Assembly: GCA_033675265.1 (NCBI GenBank) | Contig: JAUJYZ010000047.1 | Coordinates: 1 to 64,000 of the forward strand | Reading direction: 5' to 3' | Length of the DNA: 64,000 nt | Source of the DNA: Actinostola sp. cb2023 | Taxonomy: Eukaryota > Cnidaria > Anthozoa > Actiniaria > Actinostolidae | Shown: piece by piece, positions 32,542 through 44,218 of the stretch | Layout of the letters: every line of letters starts with the position of its first letter | Numbering within the stretch: the first letter of the stretch is position 1 | The notes under the pieces: model-generated | Told to the model about the DNA's origin: nothing | The model's database searches: none | The model's input: the letters and a program-made list of their open reading frames with translations, nothing else | Program-made: the position numbers and the translations under genes

Positions 32542-32967
32542 CAATAGGCGACTTGCACTAAGAGGTCACGTGACCCCAACCCCCTTAAATCGAACAGCAG
32601 TGTCAAAATTAACTCCAGAAATGAGAAGAGCACCTCGAAATTAGTGAAAGGGCGAAGTTTCAGCGCATAATGTTTGACACAGGAGAAATGACTAAATAAA
32701 TAAAATCCATCGTTTTCTAAGATTTTGTTTGGAAAATGCATTGGATGGCATGGCTCTTGCCATCCAACCCATTTTCCAAACAAAATCTTAGAAAACGATC
32801 GATTTTATTTATTTAGTCATTTCTCCTGTGTCAAACATTATGCGCTGAAACTTCGCCCTTTCACTAATTTCGAGGTGCTCTTCTCATTTCTGGAGTTCAT
32901 TTTGACATTGCTGTTCGTTTTATGGGAGTTAGGGTCACGTGACCTCTTAGTGCAAGTCGCCTATTGC
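32542..32967. mobile_element. 426-bp near-perfect palindromic MITE
   Basis: Arms of about 203 bp run from CAATAGGCGACTTGCAC to ATTTTCCAAACAAAATCTTAG around a 20-nt centre, almost without mismatches. A diverged copy lies at 58858-59370. The transcript would form a long dsRNA hairpin. Confidence 0.85.
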
Positions 32968-33084
32968 TCATGAATTATTAATGAGGTTTAGAAAATTAAT
33001 TATTACCTTGCCCACATATTACATTATGTTTATTTGGGTCGTGAACATAAAGTTGCTTGGATGAGTTACATGTACATGTGTAGT

Positions 33085-33924
33085 CAGGGGCGTAGCGTGC
33101 ATATACGCACGTACGCACGTGCGTACAATTTAAAATCCTTAAAATATATATATTATAAGAAGCATAAAAATATAAAAAAAAAATGAAATCTAAGACCAAA
33201 TCTTAACAGCTGACTCAGTGTAAACTTCCTGGAAACTACTCTCAGAAGGCAGGAAATGCTATTTCAGAGATCCGCAGCGACGTAGTCGTCTCTCGGCTAG
33301 TGAAAATCCCGGAGAAAACATGTAGCAGCCCCAGTGAACAGTCTTTCAAACAAAATAAATATCCAAAAATCCGGCTTCGCCTATCGGGTTGTTATATAGC
33401 TAATTGCATAATCGTTGTCGGGTTGAAAATCATGAAAGCTATGACCAAAAGGAATTCTGGGAAATGAAAACCGCTCTCAAATAACACCGTCAAATGATCG
33501 ACCTTTTTATCCAGACTTGTAGGATCTTAGTTAAATAGCTCATATACCTCCAAAACTACGAGAACATTGAATATATCTGTATGTAATGTAGCTCATGAAC
33601 TGATTTCCCATCCATCCTTGCGGTCTCAGCTTCTATGATTTATGATTTTCGACCCGACAATGATTATGCAATTAGCTATATCGCTAATAGACCTCGGTAG
33701 CAGTATATAAGCTTCATATAAATCCTTTACATAAATCCAAAAAAACCGGAGTGATAGATGAATTTTACTATGTATTTATGTAGCGAGAAAGACCGCTGGA
33801 AAACGAAGAAAATGGTATTTCCAAATTTCCAGGGGGGGCATGCCCCCTCACCCCCCTAGAAACTCACGCCTTCGGCGCTCGTTGCTCTGTGCGTACATTG
33901 GGGAAAAAGCACGCTACGCCCCTG
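33085..33924. mobile_element. hAT-like non-autonomous element, 840 bp
   Basis: Termini CAGGGGCGTAGCGTGC and GCACGCTACGCCCCTG, flanked by GTAGT on both sides (33080-33084 and 33925-33929). CAGGGGCG-type ends are typical of hAT elements; the 5-bp duplication is shorter than the usual 8 bp but is known in some hAT groups. Inside is a second inverted pair (GCTAATTGCATAATCGTTGT at about 33399 and its complement at about 33660). No ORF. Confidence 0.75.
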
Positions 33925-34638
33925 GTAGTTCATGATATCCCTTCCAAGCAATGGACACCAATAACATGTTTTTAAAAGCGGATGTCAGTAAGAACCGAGA
34001 ATCGCCAGACAACTAAAAAAAATTGAATTGAATATTTTCTTTCGCCATATCATTCCTTTCGATGACCTACATTTTATTTTAGGGGAAAAATACTAAAAAG
34101 TTCCAGCGATTTTTATTTTAGGAGAAATTTGCAGTTTTTAAAATCCCGCTTGACGACTGAAATTTTCGGCTAAATTATAAGCCAACTTTGAAAAGTCGGC
34201 GTGTGTTCACCTCTAGCTTTACAACAACGACATTCAGTACACATAATAGTCGTTTCTTGGTCTTTTCCACTGTACTATTTATTTTTCTGTAACTTTTGTA
34301 ATTATTTTTCAAATTTGGTTTTAAAAAGGTATAATGAGCGCCATGAACGGAACGTTGAAATATAGGCAATGTTTGATGTACGAAAACGGAATCTGGTATA
34401 TACATTTTTGAGGAAAACGCCACGCCCCAGTAAAGCTTTACTTTTACTCTTTCAGTTTAGAAAGTTTCAAGCACGGCCAAACAATGTAGCATGTTTGAGA
34501 AATAAAACTATTATGCTTGGGACTGCCAAAATTAGCATTAATTTCGACCTGTCCAGGGGCGGATACAGGGGGGGTGGATTGGGTGGCTAGCCACCCCCCT
34601 CTAGAGGTTTAACTGATAGAAAATATGAATTAGAAGTA

Positions 34639-35967
34639 CAGTGGAACCCGGCCTAACGGACACCTGGTTAATACGGACACCCGGTTATATAAACTAATTG
34701 CGATTTTGAGACGGCGATACCACAAAATATTGACGGCTAGTTGGGAGAAAATATATTCCGTATTGGGCGGAGTCGCGCAATACGGAATATATTTTCTACC
34801 AACGCCGTCAATATTTTGTGGTATCGCCGTCTCAAAATCGCAATTAGTTTTGTATCACGATTCTACAATAATTCGCAAGAAAAAACTAATAAAATAACAA
34901 GGAAAGCATTCTGATTTTGTTCAAATTCTCACCACCTCGTGCGTTGACGTGGCGACGATTGAAGTTTTTGAAAACTGTTTTCAGTACAAAAATATTTTTA
35001 AAAAAGTTAAAATGACAGTTTAAACAAGTTAACATGATAGTGATTATAAAGAACTATTGACAAGCTTCCTCTTTTATGTCATGACAAGCATTTCATCTCT
35101 TATTTTGGCAGAAAAGGGAATGAAAACAAATCCAAAGTTTATCGTACGGTTCGCCGGATTGAAAGTGAATCGATTCAGTAAATATAATTTCGTGAAAATT
35201 CAACGATGTTTTAACCCTCAATCTTCTGTATATACAAAGGCAAATGTGACTGCAATATGTCAGTCGACGTCAAGTCCAATGCAGGGTGGAAAATAGCTCA
35301 AAAGATGGCAAATTAAGCACAAGATTCTACAAGATTGGCCGGATTTTAACTTTCACTGTATTAAAATTCATTCAACTTCATTCAATGTTATTCTGCAATA
35401 AACAAACGACCAAATAATTATAATAACTGTTTTATTGTCTTAAACTGATCAAGGTTTTCATCATGTGCCTGATTGTAATTTACACTTTTACAGCATCAAG
35501 TTTTATCAAGAAACTAGTGTTCGTAGCTTTCGCCGTGAAATGAAATTTTAGCTGTGAATGAGGTTTGACAGAATTATTTCTCACCTTAACTACGACCTTA
35601 GCTTCCCTTGTTTATACACATAACATAATACTGATAATACTGCATTGTAGAAACTCCTTTTTACTGTGGAATAACCTTGAATTTTCCTTGAAAAATCGAA
35701 GAACATTCCTGCATTCGCATTGTAGTTGAAAGCCAGATACCAAAAAAATGTCATTTTCGCTGTCAATCATATCCTGTGAGCCAATCGCGCGCGGTAATTT
35801 TGAGAAAGTGACTTGAAAATCGTGATACTTACGGACATGTTGTTCTGTCCCGGCTGAATCGAAACTCAAACAAATGCCTATAAAATATACCTGTTTATTA
35901 CGTACACCCGGTTAATACGGACACTGCGTCTCGTCTCGATGGTGTCCGTATTAACTGTGTTCCACTG
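34639..35967. mobile_element. pogo/Tigger-like non-autonomous element, 1329 bp
   Basis: Inverted termini CAGTGGAACCCGGCCTAACG and its counterpart ending GTGTTCCACTG, with TA on both sides (34637-34638 and 35968-35969). The CAGTGGAACC...TAACGGACACC pattern is characteristic of pogo/Tigger elements. No DDE transposase ORF is visible. A palindrome (34691-34850) is inserted inside. Confidence 0.8.
34691..34850. repeat. 160-bp palindrome inside the pogo-like element
   Basis: Arms of about 73 bp (AAACTAATTGCGATTTTGAG...) pair around a 12-nt centre with almost no mismatch. It is the innermost level of a four-deep nest. Confidence 0.75.
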
Positions 35968-36108
35968 TATTGTTTCGCGTTATTACACGGTTTAGGAGAA
36001 ACCGGTTGTAAACCAGCCTTCGTGAATTAAAGGATTGTCCGAATCGATTCAGCCATCGAAATTCTGAAGTGTTAATCAGCATTGGTTTGCTGAGACAGTG
36101 TAGGAATT

Positions 36109-36229
36109 AATGCTATTTCCAGCGTTCTCCAAGAGTTATTTTGTGATTTACGCATATGCTAATTACTTCGAAGTAATTAGCATACGCGTAAATCACAAAT
36201 AACTCTTGGAGAACGCTGGAAATAGCATT
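36109..36229. repeat. 121-bp near-perfect loopless palindrome
   Basis: AATGCTATTTCCAGCGTTCT...GCTAATTACTTCGAAGTAAT... folds back on itself with a TTCGAA centre. A single-arm version is at 8826-8895, so the palindrome arose by inverted duplication of that sequence. Confidence 0.75.
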
Positions 36230-37010
36230 TCCGAGCCTCTAGATTGCATAATTTTCTGGGTGAGCATGCCCCCATACCCCCCTACCGGCTCACGCCTATG
36301 GCGCTCGCTACGCGTCTCCCCCACCGCTTGGCTATTGCTACGGCCCTGGTTCACTTTTGTGGACCAGCAAAAAAAAAGGTCTAGCTACGCTCCTGGCGTC
36401 AATAAACACCGGGCCTGGACAATTATAATCAGTCGACTCTCTGGTGGAGAATATATACCTTGAAAGAGCTTTATGATTATCCACCCCCCTTTGTAAAATC
36501 CTGGATCCGCCACTGATGTCGCGGTCATTTTTGTCGTTAAAACACAAAACTTAATGCCAAAACACGACTATCTTGCACTGTTAGTTGATCACTGCCAGAG
36601 GATAACAATCTTGGAGTTAATAGGAATGATTTTCAATCTGACTTGAGCTATTTCAGCCACATTAAACTCCTAAAATAGTGAAAATTAGCATAATTCATTG
36701 ATCAAATAAACACCGTAATCTGGCCCGTTTCCGAAAACTGTGGTTCTTCACTCTGAAATGCTTAGAATTTGCTCCAAATAAGATTTACAAACAATTAAAC
36801 TAATTTCTAGCTAAAACTGGCGCTTATTCATTAAGAGCTTGGATATTTTGACAGGATGCTCCACTTTGCTGACAAGCCAATTATGTAACGCAATGTAACT
36901 GCTGCAAGTCACGCTACTGTCCCTCGAATGAAATTATTGTGGCATGAAATAATAGTTTTAATCATAAAGACTGGGCGCAGTGAGCTGGTGCTCAAAGTCA
37001 ACTTATGTGG

Positions 37011-38585
37011 AACGTTTAAATTGTCGTGATGATCTTACTGTAATCGGGTAGAGAAATGACAATTATTTCAGCACAATTTTGACAAGAAATGATAAAATTA
37101 TCGCTTAGTAAGCAAAAACAACACTATAAAACTGTATTTAAAGTGAAATCTGGATATGCAATTAGGAAGGACTGCATGAAATTAGCATGTCCCCCGCACA
37201 TATTTAGAGCTGTACACGGCTGTCTCACTGAATTTCGTCTTTATAATAAGAGATATGAGAGAAAAACATATTTAGTGTTAATTCCTTAAAGACGTTTTGG
37301 TTTGTAGATTATTGAGGAAGTTTACAATGAAAGATTAGGTGTCCCCTTCTGTTCCGATTTTCTACATAAATATATGTTTTGACGAAAATATTTCAAACCT
37401 AGATAGAAAATCAGAAACTATACAGAAAAATATAAAGTCCATGGATTTCTTAACAATTTGGCGTTCTTTTGTTTAAAATCGGACTTATACTTCAGTAATT
37501 ATATAACATCAAAGTTGACTGAATGCATCTGTCGACAGACAAAAAAAAATACAATCAAAACCATCATTTGTCTTTCAAATTTCGCACTTTAATGCAAGTA
37601 CTTAAATCAGGATTTCAACAGAACTTTGAGAGCAAGTTGTCCATTCAGCATCATAAGGAGCCAGAGCCAAGTTATAATGGTCACAATGGGGTAGCGCGGT
37701 TGCTATCGATCGAATTACTATATGTCAACATTGTCTTTCAAAGGCCAATTAAGTTGTTTGCCTTCTTTCCGTAGCAATACATTTCTGCAGTGTACTCTCA
37801 TCAAATGAGTTCTGACAAGCGAGCGCGATTTTGAAGTTGTAAATAAAGTTAATGAGCCGTGTAGATCGAGACTGTGGGATCGATGCGACCATCACTGATA
37901 AACAGGGTAGGAACTGAACAGCAGAATTTGTGGGCAATCAACAAAATATTCCAAAGAGCTGTGCTTGCTCTCTGTTTTCCTCTGCAAATCAAGGCAATTT
38001 CGCTTGCATGATGTAAATGGCGCGCAAATAGATCATCGAGTATTTGATGGAGGCGACCAAGAAGAAGAGGTTTACGTTTACATGTGTCTGAGCTATTGTG
38101 TTCTGGCTGGGATTCTTAGGCAGAAACCCAACCTCATGTGTTAACGACCAAGAGCTCCAGAATCTCATGTCCGTGTAGCTAACTCGTCCCTCGTTCGGCG
38201 ATCTTAATAATTATAATACAGAATCTTTCCATCTTTCCCGCCAAAATGTAGCGATTATCGAATGCAACTCTAAGGGAGTTCTTTCAGAAATTATCTCCGA
38301 AGATAAAGATGCCTATCCAACAAAAGTACGTGGAATCATTTTGTACTACCTACTGTATTTTAAGCTCCAGGTACTTAGGATCCCTGATGAATGTTAAAAT
38401 CTATGGCAATCCATGTAAAATCTAACTTGCCTTCCGAAGGTAAGTTTAATTGATGATCTGCGCATACATCCGATCATTCTTTCCCGCAATATTTTATTTC
38501 AATTCCCGATCGGCCTTGGTCGTGACACAGTCACAGGGATTGCACTGTAACTTAGCGCTAACATCATATTATAATAAAATGCAAC
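37011..38585. other. Intron sequence, no gene recognised
   Basis: Centre of the composite element in the broken gene's intron. Short frames only. Confidence 0.4.
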
Positions 38586-39030
38586 TCTACTGAGCTGGGA
38601 ATCAGTTTATACTGATAAATCGCCCGCCGTAACAATCATGTAACACCAAATACTGAGCTGGGAATCAGTTTATACTGATAAATCAGCCCGTAACAATCAT
38701 GTAACACCAAACTGCATCTCTACTGAGCTGGGAATCAGTTTATACTGATAAATCAGCCTATAAACAATCATATAACACCAAACTGCATCTCTACTGAGCT
38801 GGGAATCAGTTTATACTGATAAATCAGCCCGTAACGTAACAATCATGTAACACCAAACTGCATCTCTACTGAGCTGGGAATCATTTTATACTGATAAATC
38901 AGCCTATAAACAATCATATAACACCAAACTGCATCTCTACTGAGCTGGGAATCAGTTTATACTGATAAATCAGCCTATAAACAATCATGTGATCACGGCA
39001 GTATCACTGCATGCCAAGCTGCATCTCTAC
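38586..39030. repeat. ~60-74-bp tandem repeat, six to seven copies
   Basis: The unit contains CTGAGCTGGGAATCAGTTTA + TACTGATAAATCAGCC and AACAATCATGTAACACC. Unit length varies with small indels. Confidence 0.85.
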
Positions 39031-39079
39031 TGATCAATATGTCGATATATCCTTGTAGATATGTATACAATGTTATAAT

Positions 39080-40121
39080 CCCGGCGTAGTCAATCGAACA
39101 AAACCGAACAAAACATCAATCGAATTCAATCGAATTCAATCGAACGATTGTTTTACGATTGGTTCGGTAATCGAACAGAATCGAACCGGAACTTTTGGGC
39201 GAATTCGATTACCGAACATAATCGAACCAATCGAACTCACAATCAATCGGATTGGTTCGATTTTGTTCGGTGAAAATAAAACGCTATAAAGATAATATAT
39301 TGATAAGCATTGCAGTCCTAATTAAATCGGAACATTTCTGTCATCTAATAACCATGTAAGCCAAGGCTAAAGAACGCAATAAATTTAATTGAAACACATT
39401 TCAAGGGCAATTCTTTAATGTTTAACACTGATAAGAACAGAAACACTAAAAAAACATCAACAACAGCAAATCAACCAGTGCCTTTAGAACAGAGAGTTCG
39501 GTTATTCTTATACTCGGGTTATACTGGGTCCCCTATACCTTATCTGCAGTTATAGTTATCGCACTTGAACTACACTTCGGGGACCGTGACTTTGACTGGA
39601 TGAAAAAAATGACCACAGTAGTTTCATCGACACACAGGCAACAGTGTACATCATATACAAGATACTGCTAACTAGTGCCACCAGTGTTCTCATAATGTCA
39701 TAGTACATTTCCTGCTAAACTAAAAGCGGAGTTTGTAGAAGCAATACAAGTTAGAGTATTGGTGCAGCAGTCATTCATTAAATATAAAAGAAATATGGTA
39801 TTCTTTACTTCACCGTCGACATCTTGCGTTTCTTCTGGCGCAGCGTGCTCGGATTTGAAATTTGAGCCGTCCATAATTAATGAATTTGACCGCGGAAAAC
39901 TGGGAGTTTTGACAGCGCGGAGCATGAAATATGAAATATGAACAATCAGTTCGATTGTGTTCGATTAAAGAAGCATTCGATGATCGAACGTTCGATTGTG
40001 TTCGATTGGCAAAATTTTTGGGCGAATTCGATTATGTTCGATTTCCGAACCCAATCCAAACCAATCGTTCGATTGAATTCGATTGGATTCGATTACCGAA
40101 CGTTCGATTGACTACGCCGGG
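39080..40121. mobile_element. 1042-bp element with TCGAA-rich ends (hAT-like)
   Basis: Inverted termini CCCGGCGTAGTCAATCGAAC, flanked by TATAAT on both sides. About 170 bp at each end is filled with AATCGAA/TTCGATT motifs in both orientations. Such subterminal arrays usually bind the transposase. A small minus-strand frame (ATG near 39874, reading MDGSNFKSEHAAPEETQDVDG up to a GTGAAG donor-like site) could be a leftover coding exon. The ends are related to the ATCGAT-rich unit at 1269. Confidence 0.7.
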
Positions 40122-41380
40122 TATAATACGTCCAAAATCTACAATTTTCCTTTTATTATGTTTTTATGGCCGAATAAAATGACTTTAGAGTCATTGTTGG
40201 TATATATCACATTCAATAAACAACAATCACTTTGTCGCCTTTGTTTAACCTTCATGTACTTTAGGGAAGGTATCATATTAGTTGTGGTCATCTATGGTGT
40301 CAAAAGGAATCTAAAATATGCGGGAAAATTTCCTGCATATTTCTGGTAACTAAGTCGTTGTGGCTCGTTATGTAATAGTATGGCGGTAAAATATATCTTA
40401 CACTGGTTAATTTTAGTTTTTTAGTTACCCTAGGAAGTTTCCTGAATTTTTTGTCGACACAAAGGCCAATGATTTGCATTATAAAACACGTAGTCACGCA
40501 AAACCTTTTCGGCTCTTTATAATTCCTTAAAATAAGCTTTGCCAATAACTTTGTTCTGAAACTTTGCATGGACATTAATTATGTAATGGACATTTCATAA
40601 CTGCAATAAAAAGAGGGGGTCACCACTCTCGTTTTCGCGCTAGATGCTCTTCAAATATATCAATTTATAGGTGTATAGCCAAATGTGGTAGCAACCGGAA
40701 GTTGTAATGAAAAACATTATTTTTTTCTCGGTCCAAATAATTTCCTTAGAACATATTGTACATATAATTCGAAGTTTACTAGTTAAGCTATACTACTAAA
40801 TCAATCACAGTAATTGAATGACTATGTACATGTATGTTGAAATATTAATGAAACATACAAGTATGTGCGCCACTACGAACGTCCAGAAATCGTACGCTTT
40901 AACTATTCTCATCTAAATGTTTGAAAATTTATCCAATAAACGTTTCTTCATATTTGGATCAGTAATACGCAGCACCGATTATTATAAATCTCAAAAAATG
41001 GGGATCACAATTCTCGTTTTCGATTTATTTTGAAAATATTTAACGATTTCCAATGGTCTCCAATGTGCGCAAGCTCACGCGAGCTTCAGAATCGTGCGCA
41101 ATACAGCGTGCGCAATACAAAACAAGGGCAACTACCTTAATTCTCGTATTTAACACTAATATTTTATGATCATGCTAAAATTTATAGCAGTTTTTCGCAA
41201 ATAGAATAAGATGTGCTTAGACTCGTTACCAGGCCCACGCGGATCATTTCATTAATGGCCAGGATAATGGATGTTATTTTAATAATAATAAATGAAAAAT
41301 ATCGATTCTGATGTTCTTCGTTATTGTCTACAATTTTACATAAACGACATTTCATATTTTGTATTTTCAAAATATATCCT
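40122..41380. other. Intron sequence, no gene recognised
   Basis: AT-rich; a GGG(G/A)TCAC(C/A)A(C/T)TCTCGTTTTCG segment occurs twice (about 40617 and 41000). No coding signal. Confidence 0.4.
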
Positions 41381-42464
41381 TTTGTGACGCTTTTGAGCAC
41401 CAGTTCACTGCGTCGAGTCATTATCTGATCGACAATATATGCTAATTTCAACTTTTGCGAGAGTTCAAACATTGTTGACAATCATTCCTATTGACTCGAA
41501 AATTGTTTTCCATCAGCAGCAATCACCTAAAAGTGCAATATACTCATGTTTTGGCATTACGTTTTGAATTGTGTTTTAATGACAAAAATGACCGCGAAAG
41601 GCCGCAATTAATGCTAATTTTGGCAGTCCCAAGCATAATAGTTTTATTAATTTCTCAAAAATGCTACATTGTTTGGCCGTGCTTGAAACTTTCTAAACTG
41701 AAAGAGCAAAAGTGAAGCTTTACTGGGGCATGCCGTTTTCCTCAAAAATTTATATACCAGATTCCGTTTTCGTACATCAAACATTGCCTATATTTCAACT
41801 TTCAGTTTATGGCGCTAAGTATACCTGTTTAAAACCAAATTTGAAAAATAACTACAAAGGTATAGAAAAATAAATAGTACAGTAGAAAAGAACAAGAAAC
41901 GTTTATTACGGTTACTAAATGTCATTATATTGTTGTAGAGCAATAGGTGAACACACACCGACTGTTCAAATTTGGCATATAATTTAGCCGAAAATTGTCA
42001 GTCGTCGAGCGTGTTTTTAAAAACTGCAAATTTCTCCTAAAATAAAAATCTCTGGAACTTTTTAATATTTTCCCCAAAAATAGGTCATAGAAAGGAATGA
42101 TATGGTGAAAGAAAATTAAATTCGATTTTTTTTTTAGTTGTCTGGCGATTCTTGGTTATAAAAATTATATGTGGGGAACATGGAGAATTGTTAGCATTTC
42201 TTGGCTATTGTTTTGGAGTCTCACGATTGGATGGAGGCTTGTAACACTAAAGAAATGTCGCTTTAAAATAATTTTTCAGTACATTTCACTCCAAAAACAT
42301 GTTGTTCATAGGTTGACGACATATTCTCAGTATGAAAATCCAAATATTATTATGTGGGGAAAACGAAATGAAGCAGAACAATAGAGGGTTGCCTACTTCT
42401 TACACACATTGTTACTTAATCCTTAGCTTACAGTATCATCAGAACATACATTAGAATCACTCAC

Positions 42465-42587
42465 CCTTGAGGTGCTATTCCACATGGCAAGTTTGTGTTC
42501 TGCTGTATCTTTGTTGTAATAAAACAGAAGTTCGCCTGATTTGCAGTTGAATTTCATCCATCCTGGACCTACAAGTTCTGACTCCAT
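42465..42587 (-). CDS. WW-like domain exon 1 of the broken WW-ZNF paralogue
   Basis: ATG at 42587; the exon ends at a GTGAGT donor in phase 0 (123 nt, 41 codons). It encodes MESELVGPGWMKFNCKSGEL then LFYYNKDTAEHKLAMWNSTSR. This has the WW-domain plan: PGW at the start, a YYN block, and a second W about 24 residues later, though the usual C-terminal Pro is missing. It is closely similar to the exon at 58030-58149. The splice phase fits the zinc-finger exon at 31730, 10.7 kb away. Confidence 0.75.
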
Positions 42588-42794
42588 AATAAGCAACCTT
42601 TGAATAAAATGAAAAATCTATCATTCCTAGAATTCACTGATGGTGGATCAAGTACATAAGTTAAGAGAGAAAGGGATGTCGGTCTGCATGTGGAAAGTTG
42701 ATGAAGTACATGTAAGCTCAAGTTACATTAGTAATAATTTATTGACTGGTGAGACAATAAAGACTTCAATTGAAGATTTCTTCTGTCGTTAGAC

Positions 42795-42795
<1 letters not shown>

Positions 42796-42867
<72 letters not shown>

Positions 42868-42869
42868 TT
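42796..42869. repeat. (TAA)n microsatellite
   Basis: About 24 TAA triplets, roughly 200 bp upstream of the WW exon start. The paralogous gene also has a TAA array upstream (57129-57205). Confidence 0.9.
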
Positions 42870-43458
42870 CATATTTATATTGCGCGTGTTACATAGGAAG
42901 ATGCTCACACGCGCATTACCGAAGATATCATACTAATTACAATAACAATATACTAATTACTAAATGTTACACTACTAACTACAATATATCATATAATAAA
43001 TCTAATACAAAGAATGCATAAGCCATCAATTTCCCTGCATGTACATATATCTTTGAATATTTAGATTAATATTCTAAAAACTCATTCCCAGTCCTTTACT
43101 ATCCTTTACTATCCTTTACTATCGTATCTATTATTATTATTATTATCTATCTCATTTTCGGAGCCCACATATACTATGACACACCATGGGTTCTGCAATC
43201 GATCACGTGCAGAACTAGAACACACTGGATAAAATTAGTCGAATGTGTGAGATCAACGTTGGGAAGTCAGTAAATCATGTCAAACTCAATGTTATTCCTT
43301 ACTGGAAGCAACCATCAAGGTCACAAACGATTCAGTGACATTTTTAGGAGAAGACAATGTTCTTTATGTGTTTTTCAGCTCTGCTATGTGTTCAGTCAAG
43401 TCAAATTCTTCAGTGAACGAGTCAAACAGTCGACCAAATTAACCGAAGGAGACAGAAT

Positions 43459-43570
43459 GTACCTGAATGTACCTGAATGTACCTGAATGTACCTGAATGT
43501 ACCTGAATGTACCTGAATGTACCTGAATGTACCTGAATGTACCTGAATGTACCTGAATGTACCTGAATGC
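43459..43570. repeat. 10-bp minisatellite ACCTGAATGT
   Basis: About eleven perfect tandem copies. Confidence 0.95.
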
Positions 43571-43683
43571 TCTTGAAAACCAACTCATCCCAGAAACAGA
43601 GACTTTGTCGCGAGACTAGTTTAATTAATATGTATATAATGTATAAAGTTTTGTGAAATGCAATAAAAATGAACTTGAACTTG

Positions 43684-43760
43684 AGGAAAAGTGAGCACCA
43701 AGTGAGCAAAAACATAGCTTAATGGGCTCCCTGTGTCTAGAATTGGTGCTCACTTTTCCT
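43684..43760. repeat. Hairpin enclosing a dispersed 14-mer
   Basis: AGGAAAAGTGAGCACCA and its complement (43744-43760) flank 43 nt that include ATGGGCTCCCTGTG (43722-43735). An AATAAA...GAACTTGAACTTGA retroposon-like 3' tail lies just upstream; a similar tail is at 54405-54420. Confidence 0.6.
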
Positions 43761-44218
43761 TTGTAATAATCTCATAATGCATTGCGTGAGTACCGAAAGT
43801 CTGGATCTCTTGATGCTTGTATATAAAGCTACTGCCTGCCTCTCTTGATGTCACTATATTTGTATTTTGAGATTTCAATGATCGTCAACAAACTTGTTGA
43901 ATCATTGTTTCTAAAGCTTATTGTAGGAGAAAATACTCACATTATGACAACATGATATGATAAATGTGATTTATAGTAAAGTTCTCTTCACAAGAAATCA
44001 TCGTATCTCGGAGATTCGCCATTAAAGAACGTATTTTACTGTCAGTAAAAAGAGCGGGTTGGTTAAAGTTCCCGTAGACTTGTTTCACGTGCTAACACAA
44101 CATGTGTCAATCAAGTGTCTCAAACATAACATTCTCACGTGCACGTTAATGCACGCTAATGAACCTAGATTTTAGAACTGATAATGCCGAAAGTTGGTGG
44201 GAAAGACGTTCTGAATGG

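Larger units (their letters stand above)
34554..36515. mobile_element. hAT-like element nested in the inverted arm
   Basis: Ends CAGGGGCGGATACAGG and CCTGGATCCGCCACTG. The uninterrupted partner arm near 41595-41640 shows the empty site, which proves insertion. It contains a pogo-like element, and its right part carries the GGGCCGTAG-family repeat. A fragment of the same type of end (GGTGGCTAGCCA...CCACCACTG) lies at 47661-47716. Confidence 0.7.
33992..42159. mobile_element. 8.2-kb inverted-repeat composite in the WW-ZNF intron
   Basis: The left arm (33992-34553, continuing at 36516-37010) is the reverse complement of the right arm (about 41380-42159). Shared blocks include GAGAATCGCCAGACAACTAA, a GAAACTTTC/GAAAGTTTC segment and GACTGCCAAAATTAGCATTA. 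The left arm is split by a nested element (34554-36515) and has an extra 250 bp near 36710-36960. The centre (37011-41380) holds a tandem repeat and another transposon. No transposase was found; it may be two separate insertions in opposite orientation. Confidence 0.6.
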
